Positions 1-8,040 of a stretch of 64,000 bases of DNA are shown here, one piece after another (the stretch's first letter is position 1; each line of letters begins with the position of its first letter). Both the position numbers and the translations under genes were made by a program. The notes beneath the pieces were generated by a model. It saw only the letters and a list, made by a program, of their open reading frames with translations, was not told where the DNA came from and ran no database searches. Origin of the DNA: an uncultured Saprospiraceae bacterium. GTDB taxonomy: Bacteria > Bacteroidota > Bacteroidia > Chitinophagales > Saprospiraceae. The DNA lies in the NCBI GenBank assembly GCA_937928405.1, contig CALFWZ010000032.1, forward strand, positions 1-64,000, written 5' to 3'.

Positions 1-146
1 ATAACTTGCAACTCCTGATAAATATTCTTTAGCAATTTTTCTTTTTAAATGGATGGGATAACGGTTGTATTGTCTTGTCCGCTTCTTTGGTCTTGTCACA
101 ATTTTACGTATTTTGGTGACAACCTATACTGGTCCAATACAACGAA
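1..146. other. Left-edge intergenic stretch
   Basis: No gene is visible. There is a 7-bp inverted repeat, TTGTCAC...GTGACAA, at about 96-121 just before the first gene, which could be an operator or a weak hairpin. I could not find the sequence that the cassette model predicts at the start of the first gene (complementary to 898-907), so the left boundary of that unit is unresolved. Confidence 0.3.
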
Positions 147-893
147 ATGGATATATATGATATAATTGCTTTATCGACTGGTTTAATGTCGGTTTTTTTG
201 GGAATTTTTGCTGTAATACTTGCCTTACATCAAAGAAAAGAAGCAGATAAAGTAAATGAAAAAACCTTAGAGTTATTAATTGAAGTTAAAACAGATGCAA
301 ATACAGTTTCGAAAATTGCAATTCCAGAATTGAAGGAGTATGGAAAATCTATGAGGAGATTGATTTTTAGGGAGGAGAAGGAAAATCAATATTTAGAGTT
401 AGATGATATTGGAGATAAAATCGAAAAATCTGTAGCAAAATCAATGAGCCATTTCAACAGTCAAATTGATGAAATAAAAAAGGAAATAAATTCAAATACT
501 GGGCTGGAAAAAGATAGTAAAAAAGACCTTCAAAGAATTAAAGAACAATTAGACAATCTTGGGAAAATTGCATTTGAATCGGAAAATGAAATTAGAAAAG
601 ATATAAAAGATATAACTCAGGATATAGAAGTAGATTTTTCCTCAATTGGACAACCATCTCTTAAAGTATTTCATGGATATTTTGATTCATTATCGTCATT
701 TCTTAATATGCTTTATAACGATGGTTTATATAGAGATGTAAGAATGTGGAGTTATGGGGAATCATGGATTTTACGAAATAGACGAACTGGTGAGTATATT
801 CATAAGGAAGGTGGCCGAAACGACGCAAGAGATTTAAAAACAGCAGGAATATTACCGGGAGATGTGTTAGAATTCGTTAACATAGAAAAATGA
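147..893 (+). CDS. Membrane-anchored coiled-coil protein with ubiquitin-like C-terminal domain (hypothetical)
   Basis: The protein has 248 residues. One N-terminal transmembrane helix (about 8-27) is followed by a long charged, Lys/Glu-rich helical region (about 30-165) that looks like a coiled coil. The last 80 residues form a separate domain with a Trp/Tyr-rich core and a terminal GILPGDVLEFV segment. That ending resembles the last strand of YukD/EsaB-type ubiquitin-like beta-grasp folds; this is my inference from pattern. No enzymatic motif is seen. The TGA stop is followed closely by an attC-like palindrome, so the gene looks like a self-contained unit. It is adjacent to two nuclease genes on the same strand. 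Function is unknown; a sensor or scaffold in a conflict system is a guess. Confidence 0.6.
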   Translation: MDIYDIIALSTGLMSVFLGIFAVILALHQRKEADKVNEKTLELLIEVKTDANTVSKIAIPELKEYGKSMRRLIFREEKENQYLELDDIGDKIEKSVAKSMSHFNSQIDEIKKEINSNTGLEKDSKKDLQRIKEQLDNLGKIAFESENEIRKDIKDITQDIEVDFSSIGQPSLKVFHGYFDSLSSFLNMLYNDGLYRDVRMWSYGESWILRNRRTGEYIHKEGGRNDARDLKTAGILPGDVLEFVNIEK

Positions 894-897
894 AAAC

Positions 898-969
898 GGA
901 AGTGAACAATGTGTATGCCGATCATGCTTCCTATTCGGTCAGCACGCCGCATACATTGCCGTTAGTTAC
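898..969 (+). repeat. attC-like imperfect palindrome A
   Basis: The left arm AACAATGTGTATGC (905-918) pairs with GCATACATTG (949-958), and the right arm ends in CCGTTAG. The outer motifs are AAC on the left and GTT on the right, with extra unpaired bases on one arm, as in integron attC sites. The sequence after the GTT, GTTAGTTAC (961-969), pairs over 9 bp (two G-T wobbles) with GTGGCTAAC at 2448-2456 downstream of the next two genes. The palindrome fills the upstream extension of the next reading frame, which is why I moved that start to 995. Confidence 0.5.
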
Positions 970-994
970 AAGCACAAAAAACAAAACAGAAAAA

Positions 995-1906
995 ATGAAC
1001 AGACATCTGAAATGCTTTATATCTGCATCTTTTGAAACTGAAACGGATATTATTAAAAGCGTTTTAGATGAAAATGGAGTTGATGTTTTTGATTTGTATG
1101 ACTTTTCAATTGGAGGATCAATACAACAAATTCTTAAACGTAAATTAAGACAATCTGATTTTGCAATTTTTATACTGACCGAAGAGAATAAAAATGTTCT
1201 CTACGAAATGGGAGTCTGTGAAGGCTTAGGTAAGCAACATTTCATTTTTTTAGATAAAAAATTATCCATTCCTTTTTACGTCACAAATAAATTTTTTATT
1301 CATACTGACTTAAACGACAGGGTTTTCTTAAAGAATTCAATTGAAAAAATCTTGCAAGATGTAAGTACGAAAAGGTTAAAAACTTCACGAAGTTCAACAG
1401 AAAAGGAAACCAAAAAAGACAATAACTACGATAGAGATACTAGAGATAGCTTAGAATCTTATTTGCCACAAATTCAAAGACTGAGAGAGACTGGGACTGG
1501 TCTAGAAATGGAAACCGTAATTGAAGATATATTTAAGACCTTAAAATTAAATTATGTTAATAATAAAAGAGGTCGAGATAAGGGAGTTGACTTTGCTCTT
1601 TGGAATGATGAACTAGGCAAAATTATTGGAAACCCAATAATTGTAGAGGCTAAATATGGCAATTTATCAAGTAAAGTGTTTGAAAATGCTGAACAGCAAA
1701 TTAGGAATTATATTGAGAAGTCAGATGCAAAAATTGCTTTGTTTCTTTATCTTGATAAAAGAGGTAAACGACATAGAATCAAATCTTCTCTAAGACCTTT
1801 GTTCATGAGTTATGACTTGGAAGATTTTGCAAGAGATTTAACAACTAGTTCTTTTGAGAGAATAATTTTAAATCAAAGGAATAAAATCGCCCACGGTATT
1901 GAATAA
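995..1906 (+). CDS. TIR/deoxyribosyltransferase-like sensor fused to PD-(D/E)XK nuclease
   Basis: The protein has 303 residues from the ATG at 995. The frame is open to 890, but the extra 35 codons lie in the attC-like palindrome and read as low-complexity sequence. Residues 4-120 form a Rossmann-like domain of the TIR / nucleoside 2-deoxyribosyltransferase-like type: strand KCFISASF, then NVLYEMGVCEGLGK with a candidate catalytic Glu71. A charged linker (about 125-150) follows. Residues 165-255 fit a PD-(D/E)XK restriction-like nuclease: Glu171/173, Asp199 (GVDFALW), Glu218-x-Lys220 (VEAKYG) and a following Gln-rich helix. A C-terminal RNKIAH motif (295-300) recalls HEPN but is too isolated to call. 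The stop overlaps the next start (TAATG), implying translational coupling to a second nuclease. A role in phage or plasmid defence is inferred. Confidence 0.65.
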   Translation: MNRHLKCFISASFETETDIIKSVLDENGVDVFDLYDFSIGGSIQQILKRKLRQSDFAIFILTEENKNVLYEMGVCEGLGKQHFIFLDKKLSIPFYVTNKFFIHTDLNDRVFLKNSIEKILQDVSTKRLKTSRSSTEKETKKDNNYDRDTRDSLESYLPQIQRLRETGTGLEMETVIEDIFKTLKLNYVNNKRGRDKGVDFALWNDELGKIIGNPIIVEAKYGNLSSKVFENAEQQIRNYIEKSDAKIALFLYLDKRGKRHRIKSSLRPLFMSYDLEDFARDLTTSSFERIILNQRNKIAHGIE

Positions 1907-2442
1907 TGGCGAACTATTCCAAACCAAATATAACAAGGTTATTAAACGAATCTGACATTGCTCCAAATACAGCTGTTAAAGGTGCTAAATTGGAAGAACT
2001 CGTTAGATATATTTTTAACAAAGTTCCTAAAGTATCATTTTACGCATCAAACGTTCTCGATGGTGTAAGAGCTCACGAACTAGATGTAATATTTACTAAT
2101 GATGTAAGAAATTCACCACTATATTTCTTGGACTTTACAATCATAACGGAATGTAAAAATACAGCCGATAGAACAAGTAGTGCACAAGTCGGTTGGTTTG
2201 TAAGAAAACTTCAAGACCGTGGAGTTTCTACTGGAATTTTAATCTCATTGAGCGGAATAACTGGGGTTGCTGATGGTCTTAGTAATGCTCACAGTGAAAT
2301 TCTGGATGCTTTGGTTCGAGATGGAATCAGAGTTTTAGTAATAACTAGAGATGATATTCTTGCTTTAAACAAAACTGATGATTTGGTAGCTTTAATTCAA
2401 CGAAAAATATTAAAATTAACGATTGAAAGAACAATTGAATAA
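1906..2442 (+). CDS. PD-(D/E)XK restriction-endonuclease-like protein
   Basis: The protein has 178 residues. The order of elements matches the REase/Mrr_cat fold: helix KLEELVRYIF with Glu30/31, HELDVIF with Asp60, TECKN with Glu82 and Lys84, and Gln94 in the helix after it. A C-terminal beta-alpha segment (ILISLSG...VLVITRDD) completes a typical restriction-endonuclease core. The catalytic residues are all present, so it should be active on nucleic acid. It starts on the last base of the preceding stop codon, making the two nucleases an obligate pair in one transcript. No methyltransferase accompanies them in the window, so classical restriction-modification is unlikely. Confidence 0.65.
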   Translation: MANYSKPNITRLLNESDIAPNTAVKGAKLEELVRYIFNKVPKVSFYASNVLDGVRAHELDVIFTNDVRNSPLYFLDFTIITECKNTADRTSSAQVGWFVRKLQDRGVSTGILISLSGITGVADGLSNAHSEILDALVRDGIRVLVITRDDILALNKTDDLVALIQRKILKLTIERTIE

Positions 2443-2447
2443 AGCCA

Positions 2448-2546
2448 GTGGCTAACAATTTGTATGTTGCATATGCTCCCTTCGGGAAGCAAACGCAACA
2501 TACAATAGACGTTGTCCTGCAATCCTCTGGAGAGCAGGACAACGTT
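2448..2546 (+). repeat. attC-like palindrome B followed by a tiny cassette-like hairpin
   Basis: TTGTATGTTGC (2460-2470) pairs perfectly with GCAACATACAA (2495-2505); the outer motifs are GGCTAACAA on the left and GACGTTG on the right. An inner stem is capped by TTCG. Directly after it, ACGTTGTCCTGC (2509-2520) pairs perfectly with GCAGGACAACGT (2534-2545) around a 13-nt loop. In cassette terms the second hairpin looks like a core site followed almost at once by its complementary partner, meaning a unit with no gene. It could also act as a transcription terminator for the nuclease pair, although no U-run follows. Confidence 0.5.
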
Positions 2547-2748
2547 GTGGGTAATCAAAACCTAAATCCCAATAAGTAATTAATGAAATTTTGTTATTAA
2601 AATAAGGAGGGATATGGAATTTTTTTCATAAAACTCAGAATGTTGAAAACACAAATTAGGAACTTATAAAAGTTTATTTTTTACGAATTGATTTATCAAA
2701 ATAAAAGAGTATTTTTAAGCAAATTATTTTAATTAAAATTATAGTATT

Positions 2749-3270
2749 TTGTTAAAAGATATAAAAATTAAAGTTGGGAGAAATCAAATTCGGGAAGCAA
2801 TTCAAGAACTAATTGACAGTAATTTAGATAGTTCTGTAAGGAACGAAGCATTGCTTTTACTTAGCAGATACAATGAGTTAAAAAGTGAGAGCGATAAAGG
2901 TATAGTTTCTTATGAAAATTTTAAGGTTGAAAGAAATAGAATTGTTAATTCTCTTCTTAACTTGATTGTTATATTAGACAAAATAGGAGAGAAAGAAAAA
3001 GAGGATCAAAAGAGAACTCCTGTAGTTAATTCACAAGATCAAAAAGAAGAAATAAAAGTAAGCTCGCCTTTGCAAGCATCGAATAAAATTGGATTAAACC
3101 AAAAAAAAGAATCAGGTGTTACTAACAAGATCAATATTTTAGATGAGACAGGGTCAAATACTAATGATTATATCCAAGAAGTAATAATGGCCACCATGTT
3201 TATTGTTTATTCAAAGTTTTCTGGAATTGTCGAATTTCACACAGATAAACTAAAAAATGATAAGCAGTAG
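2749..3270 (+). CDS. Effector-associated domain 11 (EAD11)-like protein
   Basis: The protein has 173 residues with a TTG start. Residues 4-82 match the pattern of effector-associated domain 11: IREAIQELI, then LLLSRYNEL, then GIVSYENFKVERNRI and a closing hydrophobic helix. In the family these small helical domains are adaptors that couple sensors to effectors in bacterial conflict and signalling systems. The middle (about 85-130) is Lys/Glu/Gln-rich and looks disordered. The C-terminus is short and unassigned, with no nuclease, protease, TIR or caspase motif, so any partner must be a separate protein. The next gene, 18 bases downstream, encodes a coiled-coil membrane protein and may be its partner. 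Confidence 0.55.
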   Translation: MLKDIKIKVGRNQIREAIQELIDSNLDSSVRNEALLLLSRYNELKSESDKGIVSYENFKVERNRIVNSLLNLIVILDKIGEKEKEDQKRTPVVNSQDQKEEIKVSSPLQASNKIGLNQKKESGVTNKINILDETGSNTNDYIQEVIMATMFIVYSKFSGIVEFHTDKLKNDKQ

Positions 3271-3288
3271 AAAGTAACAGCAGAGTTA

Positions 3289-3729
3289 ATGAATGAGGTA
3301 AATAGAATTCGTTCAGATAATAATATGAATGAGGCTAAAACTCATCAAAATTCTGAAGAAGACTTAAAAGTAATGCAACAAATTATAGAAGATTTAAAAA
3401 AAGAGAATTTGGTGCTTTTTTCAAAAATAGCTAAATTTTCTGTTGATGAAAATAAATCAAAAGATGTTATTAATAATATGACGGATTGGCTTGGTAATTT
3501 GAAATTGAGTAAATTTTTATTAAAAAAGAACTCAAAATCAAAATTATGGAGCACAATGGTAGATGCTTTAGGTTATTTGATTATATCACCTATATTTCTA
3601 ACTGTTGGATTAGTTTATCTTACGGCATCTCTTAAAATAGATATTGTAACTATTTACCTTATCCAAAAGGAAAATCCTAACATTGTTATTAAAGATGGGA
3701 TATATTTTTTTAATCCTATTAATATTTAA
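3289..3729 (+). CDS. Coiled-coil protein with C-terminal transmembrane segment (hypothetical)
   Basis: The protein has 146 residues. An N-terminal charged helix (about 22-62, EEDLKVMQQIIEDLKKEN) looks coiled-coil. It is followed by a polar stretch and one clear hydrophobic segment (about 96-117) before a short tail. No family was recognised. It follows the EAD11-like gene by 18 bases and is probably co-transcribed. The composition is very A/T-rich, like its upstream neighbours. A membrane anchor or effector partner of the EAD11 protein is possible but is only an inference from position. Confidence 0.45.
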   Translation: MNEVNRIRSDNNMNEAKTHQNSEEDLKVMQQIIEDLKKENLVLFSKIAKFSVDENKSKDVINNMTDWLGNLKLSKFLLKKNSKSKLWSTMVDALGYLIISPIFLTVGLVYLTASLKIDIVTIYLIQKENPNIVIKDGIYFFNPINI

Positions 3730-4285
3730 ATCTAAAATAGAGAACCTCTAGTATTTCAATAAATAAAAAAAGACTACCTATAATATTATCGGCTGAAAGT
3801 CGTGGCGAAGCCCGATATTCGGCCGCTGTCGTACCTCCAGTAGATAACTTGAACAAAGCGGAACTAATTAGCATCCCCAATCCCTACTATGGGTTTTCAA
3901 AAAAAATCGATTTATTTCAAAAAGTTTAAGTTTGTGACATCTGTTAAAAAATATCTGACAGGAGTAGGTGATAATGAAAATTAATTCCAAACAAACCATA
4001 AGACAGCATTCCCCACTGCTCTTAAACTAAATAACCATGAAACGATATTCCTGTTTTTTAATCACATAGAGAATATCAACTATTTTCGTACCCTTCTTTT
4101 CTCGAAAACTAATTTAATCTCAATTTGTTCTAAGAGATAGTTTATGCAATTTTTTCTCTATGCTGACTTAATGTTTACTTTAAATGTTAATCATGAATCT
4201 GTCTAACACATAGGCAGATAAGGTCACATAGCATATTCCCATAAGAAGAAATATTTGCGAATATTATATTTTAAAAGAAAACTAT
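3730..4285. other. 556-bp intergenic region with a GC-rich structured segment
   Basis: No supported gene is present. A GC-rich patch at about 3790-3850 (ATCGGCTGAAAGTCG...CGGCCGCTGTCG...GATAAC) contrasts with the A/T-rich surroundings. It resembles a degraded palindromic cassette boundary, possibly inverted, but the arms do not pair well enough to call. The rest is A/T-rich and featureless to the eye. Confidence 0.3.
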
Positions 4286-5863
4286 ATGCGCCCTCTAAAA
4301 ATAAATGATCGTTTCCTGCAAGAATTACCCGCCGACCCAGAACGGACCCAAAGCCGACGTCAGGTAAAAGAAGCTTGTTACTCTTACGCCACGCCACGCA
4401 TACCAGAGAATCCAACTTTGGTACATACTTCCAAAGAAGCGGCGGAGTTGATTGGACTGACGGAGGTAGATTTAACCTCCAAAGATTTTCTAGACATTTT
4501 TTCTGGTACAAAAAAAATAGAAGGAACCGATCCCTACGCGATGTGCTACGGCGGGCATCAATTCGGACATTGGGCCGGACAACTCGGTGACGGACGAGCC
4601 ATTAATATCGGAGAAGTTGAACACGAAGGAAAGACTTGGGCTTTGCAGCTAAAAGGGTCCGGGGAAACGCCTTATTCTCGTACCGCCGATGGACTAGCCG
4701 TTTTACGTTCTTCCGTCCGCGAGCATCTATGTAGCGAAGCCATGTATCATTTGGGCGTGCCCACCACGCGGTCCTTGTCGTTAGTCGCAACGGGCGATCA
4801 AGTGATGCGCGATATGATGTATGATGGAAATGCGGCGTATGAAAAAGGAGCAGTGGTTTGTCGGATGGCACCGGCTTTTATTCGTTTTGGAAATTTTGAA
4901 ATATTGGCGAGTCGAGGGGATGTTGAAAATTTGCGGAAGCTGGCAGATTTTACGATCAAACATTTTTATCCGGAAATAAAATTGGGAACGACTGATGCCT
5001 ATATTGAATTTATTAGGGAAGTATCCCGTCGTACCCTGGCCATGATTATGGATTGGCAACGGGTAGGGTTTGTACACGGCGTCATGAATACGGATAATAT
5101 GTCTATCCTTGGTTTGACGATTGACTATGGTCCTTATGGCTGGCTCGAAGGTTACGAACCAGGCTGGACACCCAACACCACGGATCGACAAAACAAGCGT
5201 TATCAATATGGACAGCAAGCGCAAATGGCGCACTGGAATTTATACCATTTAGGCAACGCTTTATACCCACTGGTAGAAGCCGCTGAACCGTTAGAGGCGG
5301 TACTCGACGAATTCCGTCAAAACTATGCCATCGAGTATCCAGCCATGATGCGTAGAAAATTAGGATTAGCATTAATAGAAAAAGAAGACTGGCATTTAAT
5401 TCAACAATTGGAAGAAACGCTCCAGCTTACGGAAACTGATATGACGATCTTCTTTAGATTATTAGGTAGTTTTTCTACCAAAAAAATATCCGACAACAAA
5501 TCCTATTTCCTAGAACTGATCCAACCGGCATTTTACCAACTAGATGAATTGACGCCAGAAGTCAAGCAAAAGTGGAACGACTGGGCAACGCAGTACACCC
5601 ACCGGTTAAGCCGTGAAACGAGAACGGCAGAGGCTCGCCACGCAGCCATGAATGCCGCCAATCCTAAATACGTTCTCCGCAATTATATGGCTCAATTGGC
5701 GATCGACGATGCCAACCAAGGTAACTATGATTTAATCGAAGAACTTTACCAACTTCTTAAGCAACCTTACGCAGAACAACCGGATGCTGAAAAATGGTTT
5801 GCGAAGCGTCCCGAATGGGCGAGACATAAGGTGGGGTGTTCGATGTTGAGTTGTAGTTCGTAG
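4286..5863 (+). CDS. selO: Protein adenylyltransferase SelO (YdiU/UPF0061 family)
   Basis: SelO is a kinase-fold enzyme that transfers AMP to protein Ser/Thr/Tyr; family members act in redox stress. Length (525 aa) is normal. Visible motifs are YGGHQFGHWAGQLGDGRA (88-105), LQLKGSGETPYSR with Lys123, HGVMNTDN with Asp270 and Asn271, and DYGP with Asp280, the metal and nucleotide ligands of the family. The C-terminus ends CSMLSCSS; the penultimate-region Cys523 is the position occupied by selenocysteine in eukaryotic SelO. The gene is more GC-balanced than the cassette-like genes on either side and looks like a core gene. It is monocistronic: a 422-bp upstream structured region and a palindromic repeat downstream flank it. 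Confidence 0.93.
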   Translation: MRPLKINDRFLQELPADPERTQSRRQVKEACYSYATPRIPENPTLVHTSKEAAELIGLTEVDLTSKDFLDIFSGTKKIEGTDPYAMCYGGHQFGHWAGQLGDGRAINIGEVEHEGKTWALQLKGSGETPYSRTADGLAVLRSSVREHLCSEAMYHLGVPTTRSLSLVATGDQVMRDMMYDGNAAYEKGAVVCRMAPAFIRFGNFEILASRGDVENLRKLADFTIKHFYPEIKLGTTDAYIEFIREVSRRTLAMIMDWQRVGFVHGVMNTDNMSILGLTIDYGPYGWLEGYEPGWTPNTTDRQNKRYQYGQQAQMAHWNLYHLGNALYPLVEAAEPLEAVLDEFRQNYAIEYPAMMRRKLGLALIEKEDWHLIQQLEETLQLTETDMTIFFRLLGSFSTKKISDNKSYFLELIQPAFYQLDELTPEVKQKWNDWATQYTHRLSRETRTAEARHAAMNAANPKYVLRNYMAQLAIDDANQGNYDLIEELYQLLKQPYAEQPDAEKWFAKRPEWARHKVGCSMLSCSS

Positions 5864-5882
5864 AGCGTTGTTATTTTCTAAC

Positions 5883-5955
5883 TAGCATACATTTTTATTT
5901 TTGGGTAGCCGATTCTAACTGATATTAATCGTTATAGTCGGCTACTGTTTTGGTG
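5883..5955 (+). repeat. Palindromic dispersed repeat, copy 1
   Basis: The repeat reads TAGCATACATTTTTATTTTTGG, split here as TAGCATAC then an A/T run, followed by a hairpin with arms TAGCCGA (5906-5912) and TCGGCTA (5938-5944) and then CTGTTTTGGTG. A second copy lies at 8041-8114 with the same order and a longer stem. Both sit downstream of a gene, so a role as a 3'-end hairpin is plausible. Confidence 0.6.
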
Positions 5956-6127
5956 GGCATTGCAAGGCTACATTTTACTTTATTGACCATTGTAAGCGTA
6001 AAACCATATATAATTGCAACAAATTTTACATTCTGTGAATCAAATTTGATAGTTGAATGAGTTATCGAACTATAATTTTGTGACTGACAAAACAATTACT
6101 TAATTATTTAAATTAAACTTAGACGTC

Positions 6128-6961
6128 ATGATCACAATCACAAAAAAAATGTATTTCCTTTTTGGATCAATACTATTACTAGCCCTAGCATTTACTAGTT
6201 GTTCTAAAGAAAATATTCAGCCAAACCAAGACACCGAGCTAACAGAAGACATCCAGTCAATAGCGGATGAATCTGAGCTAGCGCAAAATGAATCGGCAGC
6301 TACAAGAGCAGCAGCGTGGCAATGGAATTGGATACCTATGAATAAAACAAACTACACCCCGGATAACTCCGGAATACCAAATTATAGTGGTAAATACTAT
6401 AACTTTTGGGGCGACGGAGGTTGGGCCAAAGTTAAAGTAAATTCAGGGGGAAATTTTGAACTTGAATTTAAGAACAATAGAGATGTCGTAGGTGGAAAAG
6501 GCTGGCGAACAGGTAGTACTTCTAGAAGAATCAACTATAATATCGGATATCAAGCAGGACAATACGCCTTTACAGGAGTATACGGTTGGGTAAAAAAAGG
6601 TGGTAGAATCATCGAATATTACGTCAACGAACGTAAAAATGGCAGTGGTGGTGGAACCATAACTGGAACCAACCAAAACAAAGATTTTGGAACGGATAAT
6701 AAATATTATAGATTTAAAAAGAGAAACAGAAATGCTCCTAATGCTTATGGAGGTGGATCGGCTCCTTTTACTCAGTTTATAAGTGAGAACAAAGGAAATG
6801 TATCTAAAGGCAACAACCATAGAATTAGCATGAACCGACACTTCCAGCAATGGGGTTGGGACGGTGGAATTGGTGGAGGTTGGAATAGCCACCTTTACCA
6901 AGTGTTTGGTACGGAAAACTTTAATGGAGGATGGGGTAAAATCAATTGCTCTGTTTGGTAA
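6128..6961 (+). CDS. GH11-like endo-beta-1,4-xylanase lipoprotein
   Basis: The protein has 277 residues with a lipoprotein signal (LALAFTSC, acylated Cys25) and an acidic linker to about residue 60. The rest follows the glycoside hydrolase family 11 beta-jelly-roll pattern: KYYNFWGDGGWAKV (89-102), VVGGKGW (120-126), INYN, VYGW (151-154), IIEYYVNE (161-168) and YQVFGTENF (258-266). GH11 uses two glutamates; Glu163 matches the nucleophile in the EYY motif and Glu263 the acid/base in the TE motif. It should cleave xylan at the outer surface of the cell. The sequence is divergent (IIEYYVNE in place of PLIEYYVVE), so substrate identity is less certain than fold. A strong terminator follows at 6998. 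Confidence 0.75.
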   Translation: MITITKKMYFLFGSILLLALAFTSCSKENIQPNQDTELTEDIQSIADESELAQNESAATRAAAWQWNWIPMNKTNYTPDNSGIPNYSGKYYNFWGDGGWAKVKVNSGGNFELEFKNNRDVVGGKGWRTGSTSRRINYNIGYQAGQYAFTGVYGWVKKGGRIIEYYVNERKNGSGGGTITGTNQNKDFGTDNKYYRFKKRNRNAPNAYGGGSAPFTQFISENKGNVSKGNNHRISMNRHFQQWGWDGGIGGGWNSHLYQVFGTENFNGGWGKINCSVW

Positions 6962-6997
6962 GAAATAATGAATTATTTAAATTTTAAATAAATTTTT

Positions 6998-7040
6998 TAA
7001 GAGGTTGATTACTTTTAGGTATCGACCTCTTATTTTTTAT
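6998..7040 (+). terminator. Rho-independent terminator after the xylanase-like gene
   Basis: TAAGAGGTTGAT (6998-7009) pairs with ATCGACCTCTTA (7021-7032), a 12-bp stem with one G-T pair and an 11-nt loop, followed by a run of T residues. Confidence 0.75.
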
Positions 7041-7078
7041 AAAATAATATTTGCAAATTATATTTTAGCACTGTTTTT

Positions 7079-7948
7079 ATGAAATCGAAGAATATCACAC
7101 CAAGATTATTCATGGTTTTAATCTTACTTTCTCTCCTTTTTTTATTTAACGCTTGCTCAAAACCACAAGAATCTGACAAGGAGGAACAAAAAGGATTGGT
7201 CTTTATTAAAGGTGGTAATTTTACTAATCAAAAATTGGAACTTCATCATTCCAACCTAACCATTGCTGACTTCTATCTAGGTCAGTATGAAGTAACCCAA
7301 AAAGAATGGGTTGAGGTGATGGGGACAAATCCTTCCAGGTTTAAATTAGCAGGTCATCCAGTTGAAATGATTAGCTGGTATGACGCGGTTGTTTATTGCA
7401 ATAAAAGAAGCTTGAAAGAAGCACTTGACCCTTTCTACCAGATAGATTCATTGCATCTGGACGAAGTAAATATCTCGGAATATGATAGCATAAAATGGAC
7501 GGTAAAAGTCCATCCCGAGGCAAACGGTTATCGACTACCAACTGAGTTAGAATGGGTTTATGCTGCTTCGGGTGGACCATCTAGCAAAAGCTTTACCTTC
7601 AGTGGTGGAAATAGCGTGGACGCCGTAGCTTGGTATTGGAAAAACTCCGGAGACAACCCTCAAGGTGGATATTGGAACTATGATGCCATGGAAGCTAACA
7701 ATTGTAGCACCCATAAAATTGGCAGTAAAGCACCTAATGAACTGGGACTATATGATATGTCGGGCAATGTTTACGAACTCTGTCAAGATTGGTATGAAGA
7801 GGAGGATTTTCCAGCAGGAGAATCTCGGGTAATTAGAGGTGGAAGTTGGGCCGCAGTGGAATTGACTTGCCAGCTTGCCTTTCGGCATTTTTTTATCCCC
7901 AATAGCAAAAGTGGGGATGTAGGCTTACGGGTATGTAGAAGCAAATAG
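7079..7948 (+). CDS. SUMF1/formylglycine-generating-enzyme-like lipoprotein
   Basis: The protein has 289 residues with a lipoprotein signal (LLFLFNAC, Cys26). The body is a SUMF1/FGE-sulfatase fold: FIKGGNF, YEVTQKEW, NPSRF, HPVEMISWYDAVVYCN, YRLPTELEWVYAA, LYDMSGNVYELCQDWY, RVIRGGSW and the closing GLRVCRSK. In true formylglycine-generating enzymes two cysteines near the C-terminus do the chemistry. Here only one Cys is visible in the corresponding TCQLAFRHF segment, so a sulfatase-activating function is doubtful; many Bacteroidota use this fold for binding or structural roles. No sulfatase gene is nearby. It probably sits in the outer or periplasmic leaflet as a lipoprotein. Confidence 0.8.
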   Translation: MKSKNITPRLFMVLILLSLLFLFNACSKPQESDKEEQKGLVFIKGGNFTNQKLELHHSNLTIADFYLGQYEVTQKEWVEVMGTNPSRFKLAGHPVEMISWYDAVVYCNKRSLKEALDPFYQIDSLHLDEVNISEYDSIKWTVKVHPEANGYRLPTELEWVYAASGGPSSKSFTFSGGNSVDAVAWYWKNSGDNPQGGYWNYDAMEANNCSTHKIGSKAPNELGLYDMSGNVYELCQDWYEEEDFPAGESRVIRGGSWAAVELTCQLAFRHFFIPNSKSGDVGLRVCRSK

Positions 7949-8040
7949 ATAAAATATTTAACCTACACGATTAGAAGAACTGAAACTACCTTCACTAAAA
8001 TATACCTCAATTGAATGGGGCAGTAATAATTTTTGTTGGG

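Noticed and set aside
890-994. N-terminal 35-codon extension of the TIR-like/nuclease gene, overlapping the previous stop as ATGA
   Set aside because: These codons run through an attC-like palindrome and read as unstructured sequence, while the ATG at 995 starts directly at the first strand of the domain.
1860-1906. HEPN domain at the C-terminus of the TIR-like/nuclease protein (RNKIAH)
   Set aside because: Only the short motif is present; the helices needed for a HEPN fold are not, so the match is probably chance.
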